DNA of 64,000 nt, taken from Pseudomonas sp. L5B5. Lineage in GTDB: Bacteria; Pseudomonadota; Gammaproteobacteria; Pseudomonadales; Pseudomonadaceae. The notes beneath the pieces were generated by a model. The model saw only the letters and a program-made list of their open reading frames with translations. It ran no database searches and had not been told where the DNA came from. The position numbers were made by a program, and so were the translations under genes. Shown piece after piece: positions 17,001-24,949 of this stretch. Location: positions 1,984,001-2,048,000 of the forward strand of contig NZ_CP084742.1 of the NCBI RefSeq assembly GCF_020520285.1, in the 5' to 3' direction. The first letter of the stretch is position 1, and every line of letters begins with the position of its first letter.

Positions 17001-17483
17001 TCAGTGACGCTCCAGGGCATTCACCAGGTCATGAAAGGCCTCTCGGTTGGAATCATTAAGCCCCATGAGGATCTTGTGAGCCTCGAGGACCTTGACCCTC
17101 ACCACCTCTTCCGACTGGTCCTGGGAAGGCAGATCGGTCAGGCATTCCGGGCAGGGAATCGGGCGATCGACGATGTTGAACACCTGATCGAACCCCATGG
17201 ACTGCAAGAGCCGGGTGATGTCATCGTGGGTGGTGACGACAGTAGGCAATAGCCCGACCTTCTGCCGCGACAGTATCGACAACTTGGCCAACAGGCCGAG
17301 GGTAGTGCTGTCGATGCTGCGGGTCTCCGTCAGGTCGATCACGATCGCCGAGAAGTTCAGCGCGGTGAAAATCCGCTCAATAGTTGCATCCAGCGCCGAA
17401 CACAAGGTCAGGCGCACTTCACCGACGAACTTCAGGACAAAAGTGCCATCCTGCTCGGCGAACTGGATTCTACCGGTACTCAT
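17001..17483 (-). CDS. rssC: STAS-domain anti-sigma factor antagonist (RssC-like)
   Basis: The 160-residue protein has an N-terminal STAS domain. The phosphorylatable Ser lies in S-I-D-S-T-T-L-G-L-L (about residue 57), as in SpoIIAA-type antagonists. The C-terminal 50 residues form a helical extension (E-V-V-R-V-K-V-L-E-A-H). Its ATG overlaps the rssB stop as TGATG and has AGGA upstream, so the pair is translationally coupled. In Pseudomonas, RssB with its PP2C domain dephosphorylates RssC, and the module influences general stress and RpoS output. That is family knowledge; only the domains and gene arrangement are seen here. Confidence 0.82.
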   Translation of the reverse strand: MSTGRIQFAEQDGTFVLKFVGEVRLTLCSALDATIERIFTALNFSAIVIDLTETRSIDSTTLGLLAKLSILSRQKVGLLPTVVTTHDDITRLLQSMGFDQVFNIVDRPIPCPECLTDLPSQDQSEEVVRVKVLEAHKILMGLNDSNREAFHDLVNALERH

Positions 17484-18664
17484 CAAAGGTTCCTGCTCAA
17501 CACTAACAGGGCGATATCATCCGGCATCTCCCCTAGCGTGGCCAATCCAAAAACTTGCCGCAGGCCATCCAGGCTGCCGCCCGCAGACCTTACCCGTTCA
17601 GGCAGGGCTGCTTCTTTCTCTTTGAGTGTAGGCTCGGACAAAAGATCCAGGATGCCATCGGACATCAGCGTCAGGCTGAATACCGGCGGCAGTTCCAGGA
17701 CGTGGTCGTCATAGGCCGCCTCGTCGAACAGGCCCACCGGCAAACCGCGCCCTTCCAGGTAACGCACGCTGTCTGGTGTATACAACACCGGCAGCGGCAA
17801 ATGCCCGCCAATGCTATAGGTCAGCAAACCAGTCTCCTCGTCGATGACTCCACCGACCATCGTGACGTGTTTGCCCAGCTTACAACTGATCAGGCCACGG
17901 TTGATATGACCCAGTACCTGCGACGGCTTGAACTCCGGCAAGGTCCCATTGCGCTTGGACTCGAACAGCAGGCGCGTGGTCATGAACTTCAGCAGCACGG
18001 TGACGAATGCCGAGGACGCACCATGCCCGGAAACATCCGCCAGATAGAAGGCGACCCGGCGCTCATCAACGCGGAAGTAGTCGACAAAATCCCCCGACAA
18101 GTACAGTGACGGGATTATCTGGTGAGCGAAATTGAAGTCATTGATCGACCAGGGGCTCACCGGCAGCATGTTCATCTGCACCTGCCGACCGGCATTCTGG
18201 TCTTCCTGGAGCAGGTTGAGGCTGGCTTCCAGCTCGCGGTTGGCCGCTTCGAGCTTTTCCCGGTACCGCTGGTTCTCCAGGAGCAGGCGGGCACGATCCA
18301 GGGCCCGACGCACCGAGTGCTCGAGTACCGCAAGATCTTCCAGGGGCTTGATCAGGTAGTCCGCTGCGCCAAGGCGCAGGGCCTCCACCGCATCGTTCAT
18401 CACACCCGCACCGGACACCACGATCACTGGAGTCTGCGGCGACAGATCCGTCACCTGGCGGATGAGTTCGAGACCGCCCATCTGCGGCATGCGCAGATCG
18501 CAGATCACCAGGTCTGGTTTGTTGCGCTCGAATACCTGAAGACCCTGCTGGCCATTGGCAGCCTGCAGTACGCTGAAGCCACTGTCTTCCAAATAGGCCG
18601 CAAGACTCGCGCGTACTACTTCGTCGTCATCGATTATCAGCAGCGTGGCACTGGTTTTTTGCAT
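17483..18664 (-). CDS. rssB: Response regulator with PP2C phosphatase output (RssB)
   Basis: The 393-residue protein starts with a receiver domain: acidic pair D-D-D-E, phosphoacceptor Asp in V-I-C-D-L-R-M-P and Lys in Y-L-I-K-P. A helical linker (L-L-E-N-Q-R-Y-R-E-K-L-E) follows, and then a PP2C/SpoIIE-type Ser/Thr phosphatase domain with metal-binding S-G-D-F-V-D-Y, D-V-S-G-H-G and S-D-G-I-L-D. In E. coli RssB the phosphatase domain is degenerate, but here the Asp residues are retained, as is usual in Pseudomonas. The start ATG 18664 is at the receiver boundary; an extra 20 residues upstream are open but unlikely. It is coupled to rssC downstream. Confidence 0.9.
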   Translation of the reverse strand: MQKTSATLLIIDDDEVVRASLAAYLEDSGFSVLQAANGQQGLQVFERNKPDLVICDLRMPQMGGLELIRQVTDLSPQTPVIVVSGAGVMNDAVEALRLGAADYLIKPLEDLAVLEHSVRRALDRARLLLENQRYREKLEAANRELEASLNLLQEDQNAGRQVQMNMLPVSPWSINDFNFAHQIIPSLYLSGDFVDYFRVDERRVAFYLADVSGHGASSAFVTVLLKFMTTRLLFESKRNGTLPEFKPSQVLGHINRGLISCKLGKHVTMVGGVIDEETGLLTYSIGGHLPLPVLYTPDSVRYLEGRGLPVGLFDEAAYDDHVLELPPVFSLTLMSDGILDLLSEPTLKEKEAALPERVRSAGGSLDGLRQVFGLATLGEMPDDIALLVLSRNL

Positions 18665-18936
18665 GTGGGCAAACGGCGCCAGAATTAGGTTGGCGTAGGT
18701 GGCTTGGCTCTGGGGCCGACGCACGCTACTGGATTCGCTTTCTAGCCACTCCGACGAGGCCAGGGCCTCGGCCCTGCACGCCCAATCATCAGAGGTGCCC
18801 TTCTAAGGCGCAGACGGTACTCCCATCCGCGGGGCGTTTCAAGCTCATGCCGATGGTCGCTTGACGTCTTTACACCGCAAATCACAGAGAGTTATAAAAA
18901 CCGTCAAAACCGCAACTCAATTGCAGGATGGACCCC

Positions 18937-19236
18937 ATGAATCAGAACCAGCGTGACTATAGTGAAAAGCGCGATTACATCCGGATGCGGGTGGATGCCG
19001 AGATCACGCTGCTTCATCAGGGACAGGTGATCGAAGCGGTCTGCATCGACCTTTCCAGCGGCGGCATGCAGGTTCAGGCTCCTCGTTCATTCCAGATCGG
19101 CGATCAATTGAGTGTGCGCATCGATTCGGAACATACGGCGCTCCGCGGCCTGGAAGCCGATACCGAGGTAGTGTGGATCAAACCCCTGGACGGTGGCGGA
19201 CAGAAACTTGGGCTTACAATCCTTAAAATGAATTAA
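18937..19236 (+). CDS. PilZ-domain protein
   Basis: This single-domain c-di-GMP receptor has 99 residues. The N-terminal R-x-x-x-R-like motif is in K-R-D-Y-I-R-M-R, and the second motif D-L-S-S-G-G-M is complete, so c-di-GMP binding is expected. ATG 18937 has AGGATGG upstream; ATG 18928 is also in frame but overlaps that site. It stands alone between rssB (divergent) and mlaA (convergent) and ends in a shared terminator. The effector it controls is not evident. Confidence 0.85.
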   Translation: MNQNQRDYSEKRDYIRMRVDAEITLLHQGQVIEAVCIDLSSGGMQVQAPRSFQIGDQLSVRIDSEHTALRGLEADTEVVWIKPLDGGGQKLGLTILKMN

Positions 19237-19251
19237 CCCCTCCCCAATAAA

Positions 19252-19276
19252 AAAGGCGACCTGATAGGTCGCCTTT
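19252..19276. terminator. Bidirectional terminator between PilZ gene and mlaA
   Basis: AAAGGCGACCT and AGGTCGCCTTT pair perfectly over 11 bp with a 3-base loop; an A run lies to the left, and the T-rich right side serves the + strand. Confidence 0.85.
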
Positions 19277-19303
19277 GTCGCTTTCTGCAAGATGCACACA
19301 CGA

Positions 19304-19990
19304 CTAGAAGTCGTCTTCGACCTTGCCATCCTTGACCTTGAATTCACGATTCTGCAGATAGGCATTGCGAATGAAGGTGTATTTGTCTCCGCGAATCAGC
19401 TTGTCTGCCGCCAGCAGGCTGGCCCGCGTATCGACCACGTTCACCCCCATGGCGATGTTGCGTGCCGGGACGTCGTTGATATAGCGATAAGGCGCGGTGT
19501 AGCTGTCGACGAACTTGGCCGGTGCATCACGCAAGGTGCTCGGCCCCAGCAGCGGCAGCATCACGTAGGGACCGCTATCCACACCCCAATAGCCCAGGGT
19601 CTGGCCGAAATCTTCGTCATTACGCTGCAGGCCCATCTTGGTGCCGACATCGAAAAAGCCCGCCAGGCCCAGGGTAGTGTTCATCAGCAGACGGGCCGTG
19701 TCGACACCGGCGGCATGGGGCTTGGCCTGGAGAACGTCGTTGACCAGGTTGCCGACATCACCAACGTTGCGGAACATGTTGTGGATGCCGTCTTCCAGGA
19801 ACTGTGGCGTCACGGCCTGGTAGCCTTGGGCCAACGGCTTCAGGGCATAAGTGTCCACTGTATCGTTGAACGTGAAGATAGGACGGTTGACGCTTTCCCA
19901 CGGATCCTCCTCTGCCGCCTGGGCGGCCAGGGGAGCCAGCGTCACACTGGCACTCATACATAGTGGAACTAGATAACGGCTCCAGCGCAT
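19304..19990 (-). CDS. mlaA: MlaA/VacJ-family outer-membrane phospholipid transport protein
   Basis: MlaA removes phospholipids from the outer leaflet of the outer membrane and passes them to the Mla pathway. The 228-residue protein has a signal peptide ending around A-Q-A, then the hallmark D-P-W-E-S-V-N-R-x-I-F-x-F-N-D, the ridge helices and N-x-x-R-A-S-L-L near the end. ATG 19990 is fixed by AAGGAG 9 bases upstream. The signal region lacks a classical lipobox: its only Cys (P-L-C) is preceded by Leu, so the protein may not be a lipoprotein, unlike the E. coli protein. No other mla genes are next to it. Confidence 0.9.
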   Translation of the reverse strand: MRWSRYLVPLCMSASVTLAPLAAQAAEEDPWESVNRPIFTFNDTVDTYALKPLAQGYQAVTPQFLEDGIHNMFRNVGDVGNLVNDVLQAKPHAAGVDTARLLMNTTLGLAGFFDVGTKMGLQRNDEDFGQTLGYWGVDSGPYVMLPLLGPSTLRDAPAKFVDSYTAPYRYINDVPARNIAMGVNVVDTRASLLAADKLIRGDKYTFIRNAYLQNREFKVKDGKVEDDF

Positions 19991-20181
19991 CGCAGGAAAC
20001 TCCTTGGCTTGTTCTCTCATGGGTCATGCCCCGAGGTTAGGCCCGGAGTATAAAGCGGATGAGTCGATTTAGGCAGCATCGGCGCAAGCAGCATCAGCCA
20101 ATCGGCTTGCACATTCACCTGACTGTAACCTTGATGTCATGTTCTCTCGCTAGTTTCGAAAGGTATTTCAAGGACGCTGCC

Positions 20182-20802
20182 ATGCCCCACGCCGACGCCT
20201 CAGTCCAATCCCCCCGCCCCCTGACCGCGGTGCTTTTCGGGCTCAGCGGTTGCCTGGTGGATTTCGGCGCGCGCATGCACCTGCAAACGACGCGGCAACC
20301 CACCCCGGAACAGGCCCAGACCACACCCGGCGCCCTGGCTACCCTGCATCACCTGCAGCAGCAAGGCATCCCTTGTGCCTGGCTGGAACAGCTGCCCCCC
20401 GCCAGCAGCCACCAGCTGACCGCTGCCCTGCCGGAATGGATCCAGCCCGCGCCCAACACCACCACCCCATGGCCCGCCCCCGACGCTTGCTGGGAAGCGC
20501 TGATGGCCCTCAAGGTCAAGGGACTGGATGGTTGCGTACTGGTGAGCGGCGAGCCGCATCTGCTGCAATCGGGGCTCAATGCCGGCCTCTGGACCATCGG
20601 CCTCGCATCCTGCGGCTCCCTGTGCGGCATGACGCCCGGAGAATGGCAAGCATTGAGCCAGCAGGAACGCGAGCTCAAGCGGGGCAAGGCGACGATGCAG
20701 CTGTTCGGCCTGGGAGTGCACTCGGTGATCGATCATCTGGGAGATTTGACCACTTGCCTGGCGGACATTGCGCTGCGCCGGCTCAAGGGCGAAAAACCCT
20801 GA
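20182..20802 (+). CDS. HAD-like protein related to phosphonatases, lacking the nucleophile
   Basis: The 206-residue protein looks like a short phosphonoacetaldehyde-hydrolase-type HAD fold. Motif I, however, reads V-L-F-G-L-S-G-C-L-V-D instead of the usual D-x-A/D-G-T, so the aspartate that forms the phospho-enzyme is Gly. The cap region is Gln/Pro-rich. A later stretch, V-L-V-S-G-E-P-H-L-L and G-L-W-T-I-G-L-A-S-C-G-S, fits motif IV and the segment after it. Catalysis by the normal mechanism seems impossible. ATG 20182 follows AAGGA; upstream open sequence overlaps the mlaA promoter region. It may be a structural or regulatory pseudoenzyme. A homolog sits at the same place next to mlaA in P. 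aeruginosa (PA2803, from memory). Confidence 0.72.
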   Translation: MPHADASVQSPRPLTAVLFGLSGCLVDFGARMHLQTTRQPTPEQAQTTPGALATLHHLQQQGIPCAWLEQLPPASSHQLTAALPEWIQPAPNTTTPWPAPDACWEALMALKVKGLDGCVLVSGEPHLLQSGLNAGLWTIGLASCGSLCGMTPGEWQALSQQERELKRGKATMQLFGLGVHSVIDHLGDLTTCLADIALRRLKGEKP

Positions 20803-20926
20803 CATAAGCCTGTTGATCAAGATCATGCACGGCGCTGGCGAGTGGATTAATCTAGATCTCGTCGGCATGGACCTTTGCGCCAAGCTCGCGGTCCATCCCA
20901 GTGCCTATCAATGAAGGGAGAACACC

Positions 20927-21190
20927 ATGCCTGCCCGCGAACTGCAAGAACAACTCGATACCTTGCGCGAGCAATTGGAACAGAACCCACCGCTGTCGCC
21001 GGCCGAACGCGAAAACCTGCTTGAACTGATGCAGCAGATCGAACTGCAGCTCAAGCTGGAAAACAGCACCCACGACACCAACCTCGCCGACGGTGTCAAC
21101 CTGGCCGTAGAGCGCTTCGAACTCGAGCACCCGGCCATTGCCGGAACCCTGCGCAATATCGTCCAGACCCTGGGCAACATCGGTATCTGA
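20927..21190 (+). CDS. DUF4404 family small helical protein
   Basis: The 87-residue protein is mostly helical: an amphipathic coiled-coil-like N-terminus (R-E-L-Q-E-Q-L-D-T-L-R-E-Q-L) and a second half ending in V-Q-T-L-G-N-I-G-I, which is characteristic of DUF4404 in gammaproteobacteria. The start is ATG 20927 with AGGGAGA upstream. It lies 124 bases after the HAD-like gene and before a bidirectional terminator. Function is unknown. Confidence 0.8.
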   Translation: MPARELQEQLDTLREQLEQNPPLSPAERENLLELMQQIELQLKLENSTHDTNLADGVNLAVERFELEHPAIAGTLRNIVQTLGNIGI

Positions 21191-21218
21191 TCGACCTTCG
21201 ATGCACCCGCCCAAATGC

Positions 21219-21246
21219 AAAGCCCCGCCATGACAGCGGGGCTTTT
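21219..21246. terminator. Terminator between DUF4404 gene and queF
   Basis: AAAGCCCCGC and GCGGGGCTTT form a 10-bp stem with a 7-base loop and T-rich right flank (TTTTGTTT); it lies between convergent genes. Confidence 0.85.
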
Positions 21247-21248
21247 GT

Positions 21249-22079
21249 TTATTGGCGTGCCAACCGGTGGTTGGGGAAGTCTGCCGTTTCGGTGCTGCGG
21301 TAAGGGTTGATGTCCAACCCACCGCGCCGCACGTAGCGTGCATAAACAGTGAGCTTCTGCGGTTTGAGCAGGCGCTGCAGGTCGAGGAATATCCGCTCCA
21401 CGCACTGCTCATGGAAGTCCGAGTGCTGGCGGAAGCTCACCAGGTAAGCCAGCAGGCTGGCATGATCCAGGGCCGCACCACGGTACTGCACAACCACGCT
21501 GCCCCAGTCCGGCTGGCTGGTGACTGGGCAATTGGACTTGAGCAGATGGCTATGCAAGCTCTCCTCCACCACCTTTGAACCATCGCAACGCAGCAGTTCC
21601 GGACGCGGATGCTCATAGCTGTCGACGCTGATATCCAGATCGTCGATGCAGACACCAGGCAACGCCACCAGGCCTTGCGCCTCGACCTGCGCAAGGCTGC
21701 AGATCCGTACGCCCACCGGTTTGCCTGCGGCAGCCGAGAGGTCATGGCGCAGGGTCGCCTCCAGCGTTGCCCAATCGGCAAAGGGGGTCTGGTTCAGCGA
21801 GTTGAGGTAAAGCTTGAACGACTTGGACTCGATGATGTTCGGCGAGTCGGCAGGAATGCTGAACTCACCGATGGCCACTACCGGCTTGCCCGAGGGCAGC
21901 AGCCAGGACAGCTCGAAGCAGTTCCAGAAATCCACGCCCTTGTACGGCAGGGTATCGGCACTCAAGCCCAGCTCGGCCCATTTCGCCGCCCGAGGAATCG
22001 GGAACAGCAGCGAGGGCGTGTAGGTGGAGATGTATTCACTGGACTTGCCCAGCGGCGAATGTTCGGCTGCGGGATGCAT
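21249..22079 (-). CDS. queF: NADPH-dependent 7-cyano-7-deazaguanine reductase QueF
   Basis: QueF reduces preQ0 to preQ1 in queuosine biosynthesis. The 276-residue length marks the bimodular (E. coli-type) form. The catalytic Cys lies in [12 protein letters not shown] (about residue 184), with [11 protein letters not shown] at the QueF motif and the partner Asp and His further on in S-D-F-H-E-Q. The gene begins at ATG 22079 and is followed by the shared terminator. It lies 68 bases downstream of the cupredoxin stop in the same direction, without functional link. No preQ1 riboswitch is visible in that space. Confidence 0.96.
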   Translation of the reverse strand: MHPAAEHSPLGKSSEYISTYTPSLLFPIPRAAKWAELGLSADTLPYKGVDFWNCFELSWLLPSGKPVVAIGEFSIPADSPNIIESKSFKLYLNSLNQTPFADWATLEATLRHDLSAAAGKPVGVRICSLAQVEAQGLVALPGVCIDDLDISVDSYEHPRPELLRCDGSKVVEESLHSHLLKSNCPVTSQPDWGSVVVQYRGAALDHASLLAYLVSFRQHSDFHEQCVERIFLDLQRLLKPQKLTVYARYVRRGGLDINPYRSTETADFPNHRLARQ

Positions 22080-22147
22080 GGCGGAAACCTGATTGAAGAA
22101 TCAGCGGATTCTAACAGTCTTTGCTTCCGCCTTTGAGCCCCTGGTGC

Positions 22148-22714
22148 CTACGGGCTGACCGTCAGCTTGCCGACCATCCCGGCCTGATAGTGCCCGGGAA
22201 TATTGCAGGCAAATTCCAGGCTGCCGCTCTTGCTGAAGGTCCAGGTCAGCTCGGCCTGCTTGCCCGGCTCCACCAGCACGCTGTTGGGATCATCATGCTG
22301 CATGCCCTGAGCCATCCCCGGCATGGACCCGTGCCCCATCGAGCCATGATCCATGGAACCGTGTTCCATGGCCTTCACACCGGTGGGGGTCAACATCCCG
22401 CTCTGCTGCATCTGCAGCATTTCCTGCTGGTGTCGGGCATGCATGGCCGCGTCACCCAGATTGAATTCATGCAGCAACTGGCCCTTGTTGACCAGCACGA
22501 AACGTACGGTCTCGCCGGCCTTGACCTCCAACGCCTTGGGGTTGAACGACATGTCTCCCAGCACCACCTCGACACTGCGAGTCGCTTTGGCCGCCGGTGC
22601 CGGCTGACCGAAATCATAGGACGCCGCCGGCGACGCCCAGAGCGGCGCGCTCAACAACATCAGGCAGCCGCCAAACAGGGAACGGCTTCGCAACAACAGG
22701 TTTTGCATACTCAT
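22148..22714 (-). CDS. Periplasmic cupredoxin with His/Met-rich insert
   Basis: The 188-residue secreted protein has a signal peptide (cleavage near residue 28-31, A-S-P-A-A-S) and a cupredoxin fold. The copper ligands are in order: H82 (L-L-H-E-F), C170 and H175 (A-C-N-I-P-G-H) and M180. Between the first and the other ligands lies an insert (91-141) very rich in His and Met, including H-G-S-M repeats, as in copper-storage or copper-resistance proteins. ATG 22714 is used; ATG 22717 is equally possible. It is transcribed divergently from the copRS-type genes across a likely CopR box, which fits copper induction. Confidence 0.85.
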   Translation of the reverse strand: MSMQNLLLRSRSLFGGCLMLLSAPLWASPAASYDFGQPAPAAKATRSVEVVLGDMSFNPKALEVKAGETVRFVLVNKGQLLHEFNLGDAAMHARHQQEMLQMQQSGMLTPTGVKAMEHGSMDHGSMGHGSMPGMAQGMQHDDPNSVLVEPGKQAELTWTFSKSGSLEFACNIPGHYQAGMVGKLTVSP

Positions 22715-22781
22715 CATCAAACCTCGACAAGAACAGAATAGAGCCTGTGCCACACTCTAGGACCGGACCGCTGCCAGCCAG

Positions 22782-22808
22782 CTGACAGCCGGATTACAAA
22801 CTTGTCAG
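22782..22808. promoter_or_regulatory. Candidate CopR operator between cupredoxin gene and copR
   Basis: CTGACA (22782-22787) and TGTCAG (22803-22808) form an inverted repeat. Nested in it is ATTACA-N4-TGTCAG (22793-22808), close to the cop-box pattern bound by CopR/CusR-type regulators. It lies midway between the divergent starts. Confidence 0.5.
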
Positions 22809-22871
22809 TTTTACCTGCACAGCCCCCCTGCAATGTATAAAGCCCCGGTTCCATATACCAAGAGCCCCACC

Positions 22872-23552
22872 ATGAAGCTACTGATCGTCGAAGACCAACC
22901 CAAGACCGGCCACTACCTGCGCCAGGGCCTGAGCGAGGCCGGCTTCAATACCGAGCTGGTGGCGGACGGCAATACCGGCCAGCACCTGGCCCTGACCGGC
23001 GACTATGCGCTGTTGATCCTCGACGTGATGCTTCCCGGTCGCAGCGGCTGGCAGATCCTGCAGGCCGTGCGCGCTGCCGGCCTGGAGATACCGGTGCTGT
23101 TCCTCACCGCTCGCGATGCCGTGGAAGACCGCGTGCACGGCCTGGAGCTGGGAGCCGACGACTACCTGGTCAAGCCCTTCGCCTTCTCCGAACTGCTGGC
23201 CCGGGTCCGCAGCCTGTTGCGCCGGGGTGGCAGCGTCGCCCAGGACACCAGCCTGCAACTGGCAGACCTGCGCCTGGACCTGATTCGCCGCCGAGTGGAG
23301 CGTGGCAACCAACGCATCGACCTGACGGCCAAGGAGTTCGCCCTGCTGGAGATGCTCCTGCGACGCCAGGGCGAAGTCTTGCCCAAGTCGTTGATTGCCT
23401 CCCAGGTCTGGGACATGAACTTCGACAGCGACACCAACGTCATTGAAGTGGCGATCCGCCGCCTGCGCCTGAAGATCGATGATGACTACCCCAACAAGCT
23501 GATCCATACGGTGCGCGGCATGGGTTACGTGCTCGAGGAGCGCTTGTCCTGA
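22872..23552 (+). CDS. copR: Heavy-metal response regulator (CopR/CusR/IrlR type)
   Basis: The 226-residue OmpR-family regulator has a receiver domain (E-D near residue 8, phosphoacceptor Asp in L-I-L-D-V-M-L-P, Lys in Y-L-V-K-P-F) and a winged-helix DNA-binding domain ending in [24 protein letters not shown] is typical of copper and heavy-metal regulators. ATG 22872 starts the conserved M-K-L-L-I-V-E-D; the open frame upstream is promoter DNA. The stop overlaps the sensor start. Copper as the signal is inferred from the divergent cupredoxin. Confidence 0.88.
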   Translation: MKLLIVEDQPKTGHYLRQGLSEAGFNTELVADGNTGQHLALTGDYALLILDVMLPGRSGWQILQAVRAAGLEIPVLFLTARDAVEDRVHGLELGADDYLVKPFAFSELLARVRSLLRRGGSVAQDTSLQLADLRLDLIRRRVERGNQRIDLTAKEFALLEMLLRRQGEVLPKSLIASQVWDMNFDSDTNVIEVAIRRLRLKIDDDYPNKLIHTVRGMGYVLEERLS

Positions 23553-24913
23553 TGCGCCGCCTGTCCTTGAGCGGGCGCCTGGCGCTGTTGTTCGCCGCCT
23601 GTACCGCCGTGGTGTCGCTGCTCGCAGGGGTGCTGTTCAGCCGTGCCAGCGAGGCGCATTTCATCGAGCTGGACCAGCAACTGCTGGAAGGCAAGCTGAT
23701 CGCCCTGCGCAGCGCCTTGCAGGACGTCCGCTCGGCCACCGACTTTCCCCGGCACCAGCCCAGGCTGCAGGATGAACTGAGCCACCAGCCGGACCTCGCC
23801 CTGCGGATCGGCAGCGCCAGTGGCGAGATCTGGTTCGACACCCTGCCGCCCCTGCCCGCTCCACTACCCACCAACGCCGGCGTGCACAGCCTGGACCTGT
23901 CCGGGAATGCCTACAGGGTCTACAACACGGCACTGGTTCCCGGCCAGGCAGGCTCACCACAGCTGACCCTGGTACTGGATATCACCCACCACCAGCATTT
24001 CCTGCAACGCATGCAGCACCTGATCTGGCTCACTGTAGGACTGTCGGCCCTGGCCACGGCCCTGCTCGGTGCCTGGGCGGCTCGCAGCGGCCTGCGCCCA
24101 TTGCGGCGCATGAGCACTGTAGCGGCCGGCGTCTCCGCCAGTTCGCTGACCCAGCGCCTGCCGGCAGAGCAGATGCCGGCCGAACTGGCGGAACTGGCCA
24201 GCAGCTTCAACGCCATGCTCGAACGCCTCGACGAGTCCTTCCAGCGTCTGTCGGCGTTTTCCGCCGACATTGCCCATGAACTGCGCACGCCCCTGTCAAA
24301 TCTCCTGACCCATACCCAGGTCACCCTGACGCGCCCCAGGCCTATCGAAGACTATCGCGAGGCCTTGCACAGCAACCTCGAGGAGCTGCAATGGATGGCG
24401 CAACTGGTCAATGACATGTTGTATCTGGCCAAGGCCGACCACGGCCTGCTGGCCCCGCGACGGGAAATGCTCGACCTCGCCCAGGAGACCGACATGTTGC
24501 TGGAGTTCTACGGCCCCCTGGCCGAAGACGTGCAGGTCAGCCTGAGCCGCGAGGGCAACGCTCACCTGGCCGGTGACCGCAGCATGCTCCGTCGAGCCCT
24601 GTCCAACCTGCTGGACAATGCCCTGCGCTTCACACCCGCCACCGGTTCGATCAAGGTGCAGATCAGTGACCAGCTCCAGGATTTGCAGCTGAGCATCGAG
24701 AACAGCGGCGAAGGCATCGCCAAGGAGGTGCTGCCACGCCTGTTCGATCGCTTCTACCGGGCTGACCCGGCGCGCCGTGAAGGCAGCAGTGAACACGCAG
24801 GACTGGGGCTGGCCATCACGCAGTCGATCGTTCGCGCCCATGGCGGGCAGATCCGCTGCGAGTCGGGCCCAGGCTGGACCCGTTTCGTGATCGAGTTGCC
24901 GAAGAAGGGCTGA
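23552..24913 (+). CDS. copS: Heavy-metal sensor histidine kinase (CopS/CusS type)
   Basis: The 453-residue inner-membrane kinase has a first membrane segment near residues 8-28, a periplasmic sensor domain of about 130 residues, a second segment near 160-180 and a HAMP domain. The H box is D-I-A-H-E-L-R-T-P-L-S-N-L-L, followed by N, G1 and G2 boxes (L-L-D-N-A-L-R-F, S-G-E-G-I, G-L-G-L-A-I-T-Q-S-I-V). It matches the heavy-metal sensor kinase family in length and layout. ATG 23552 overlaps the copR stop as TGATG-type coupling. A 9-bp hairpin follows (24916-24943). Confidence 0.88.
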   Translation: MRRLSLSGRLALLFAACTAVVSLLAGVLFSRASEAHFIELDQQLLEGKLIALRSALQDVRSATDFPRHQPRLQDELSHQPDLALRIGSASGEIWFDTLPPLPAPLPTNAGVHSLDLSGNAYRVYNTALVPGQAGSPQLTLVLDITHHQHFLQRMQHLIWLTVGLSALATALLGAWAARSGLRPLRRMSTVAAGVSASSLTQRLPAEQMPAELAELASSFNAMLERLDESFQRLSAFSADIAHELRTPLSNLLTHTQVTLTRPRPIEDYREALHSNLEELQWMAQLVNDMLYLAKADHGLLAPRREMLDLAQETDMLLEFYGPLAEDVQVSLSREGNAHLAGDRSMLRRALSNLLDNALRFTPATGSIKVQISDQLQDLQLSIENSGEGIAKEVLPRLFDRFYRADPARREGSSEHAGLGLAITQSIVRAHGGQIRCESGPGWTRFVIELPKKG

Positions 24914-24915
24914 AC

Positions 24916-24943
24916 CTCCTGCGCCGCCCTTGCCGCGCAGGAG
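24916..24943. terminator. Hairpin between copS and lolE
   Basis: CTCCTGCGC pairs with GCGCAGGAG across a 10-base loop between convergent genes. There is no U tract, so termination is uncertain. Confidence 0.4.
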
Positions 24944-24949
24944 TGCCGG

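Noticed and set aside
22080..22147. preQ1 riboswitch before queF
   Set aside because: Only 68 bases separate the genes, and I see no aptamer-like stem-loop with an A-rich tail.
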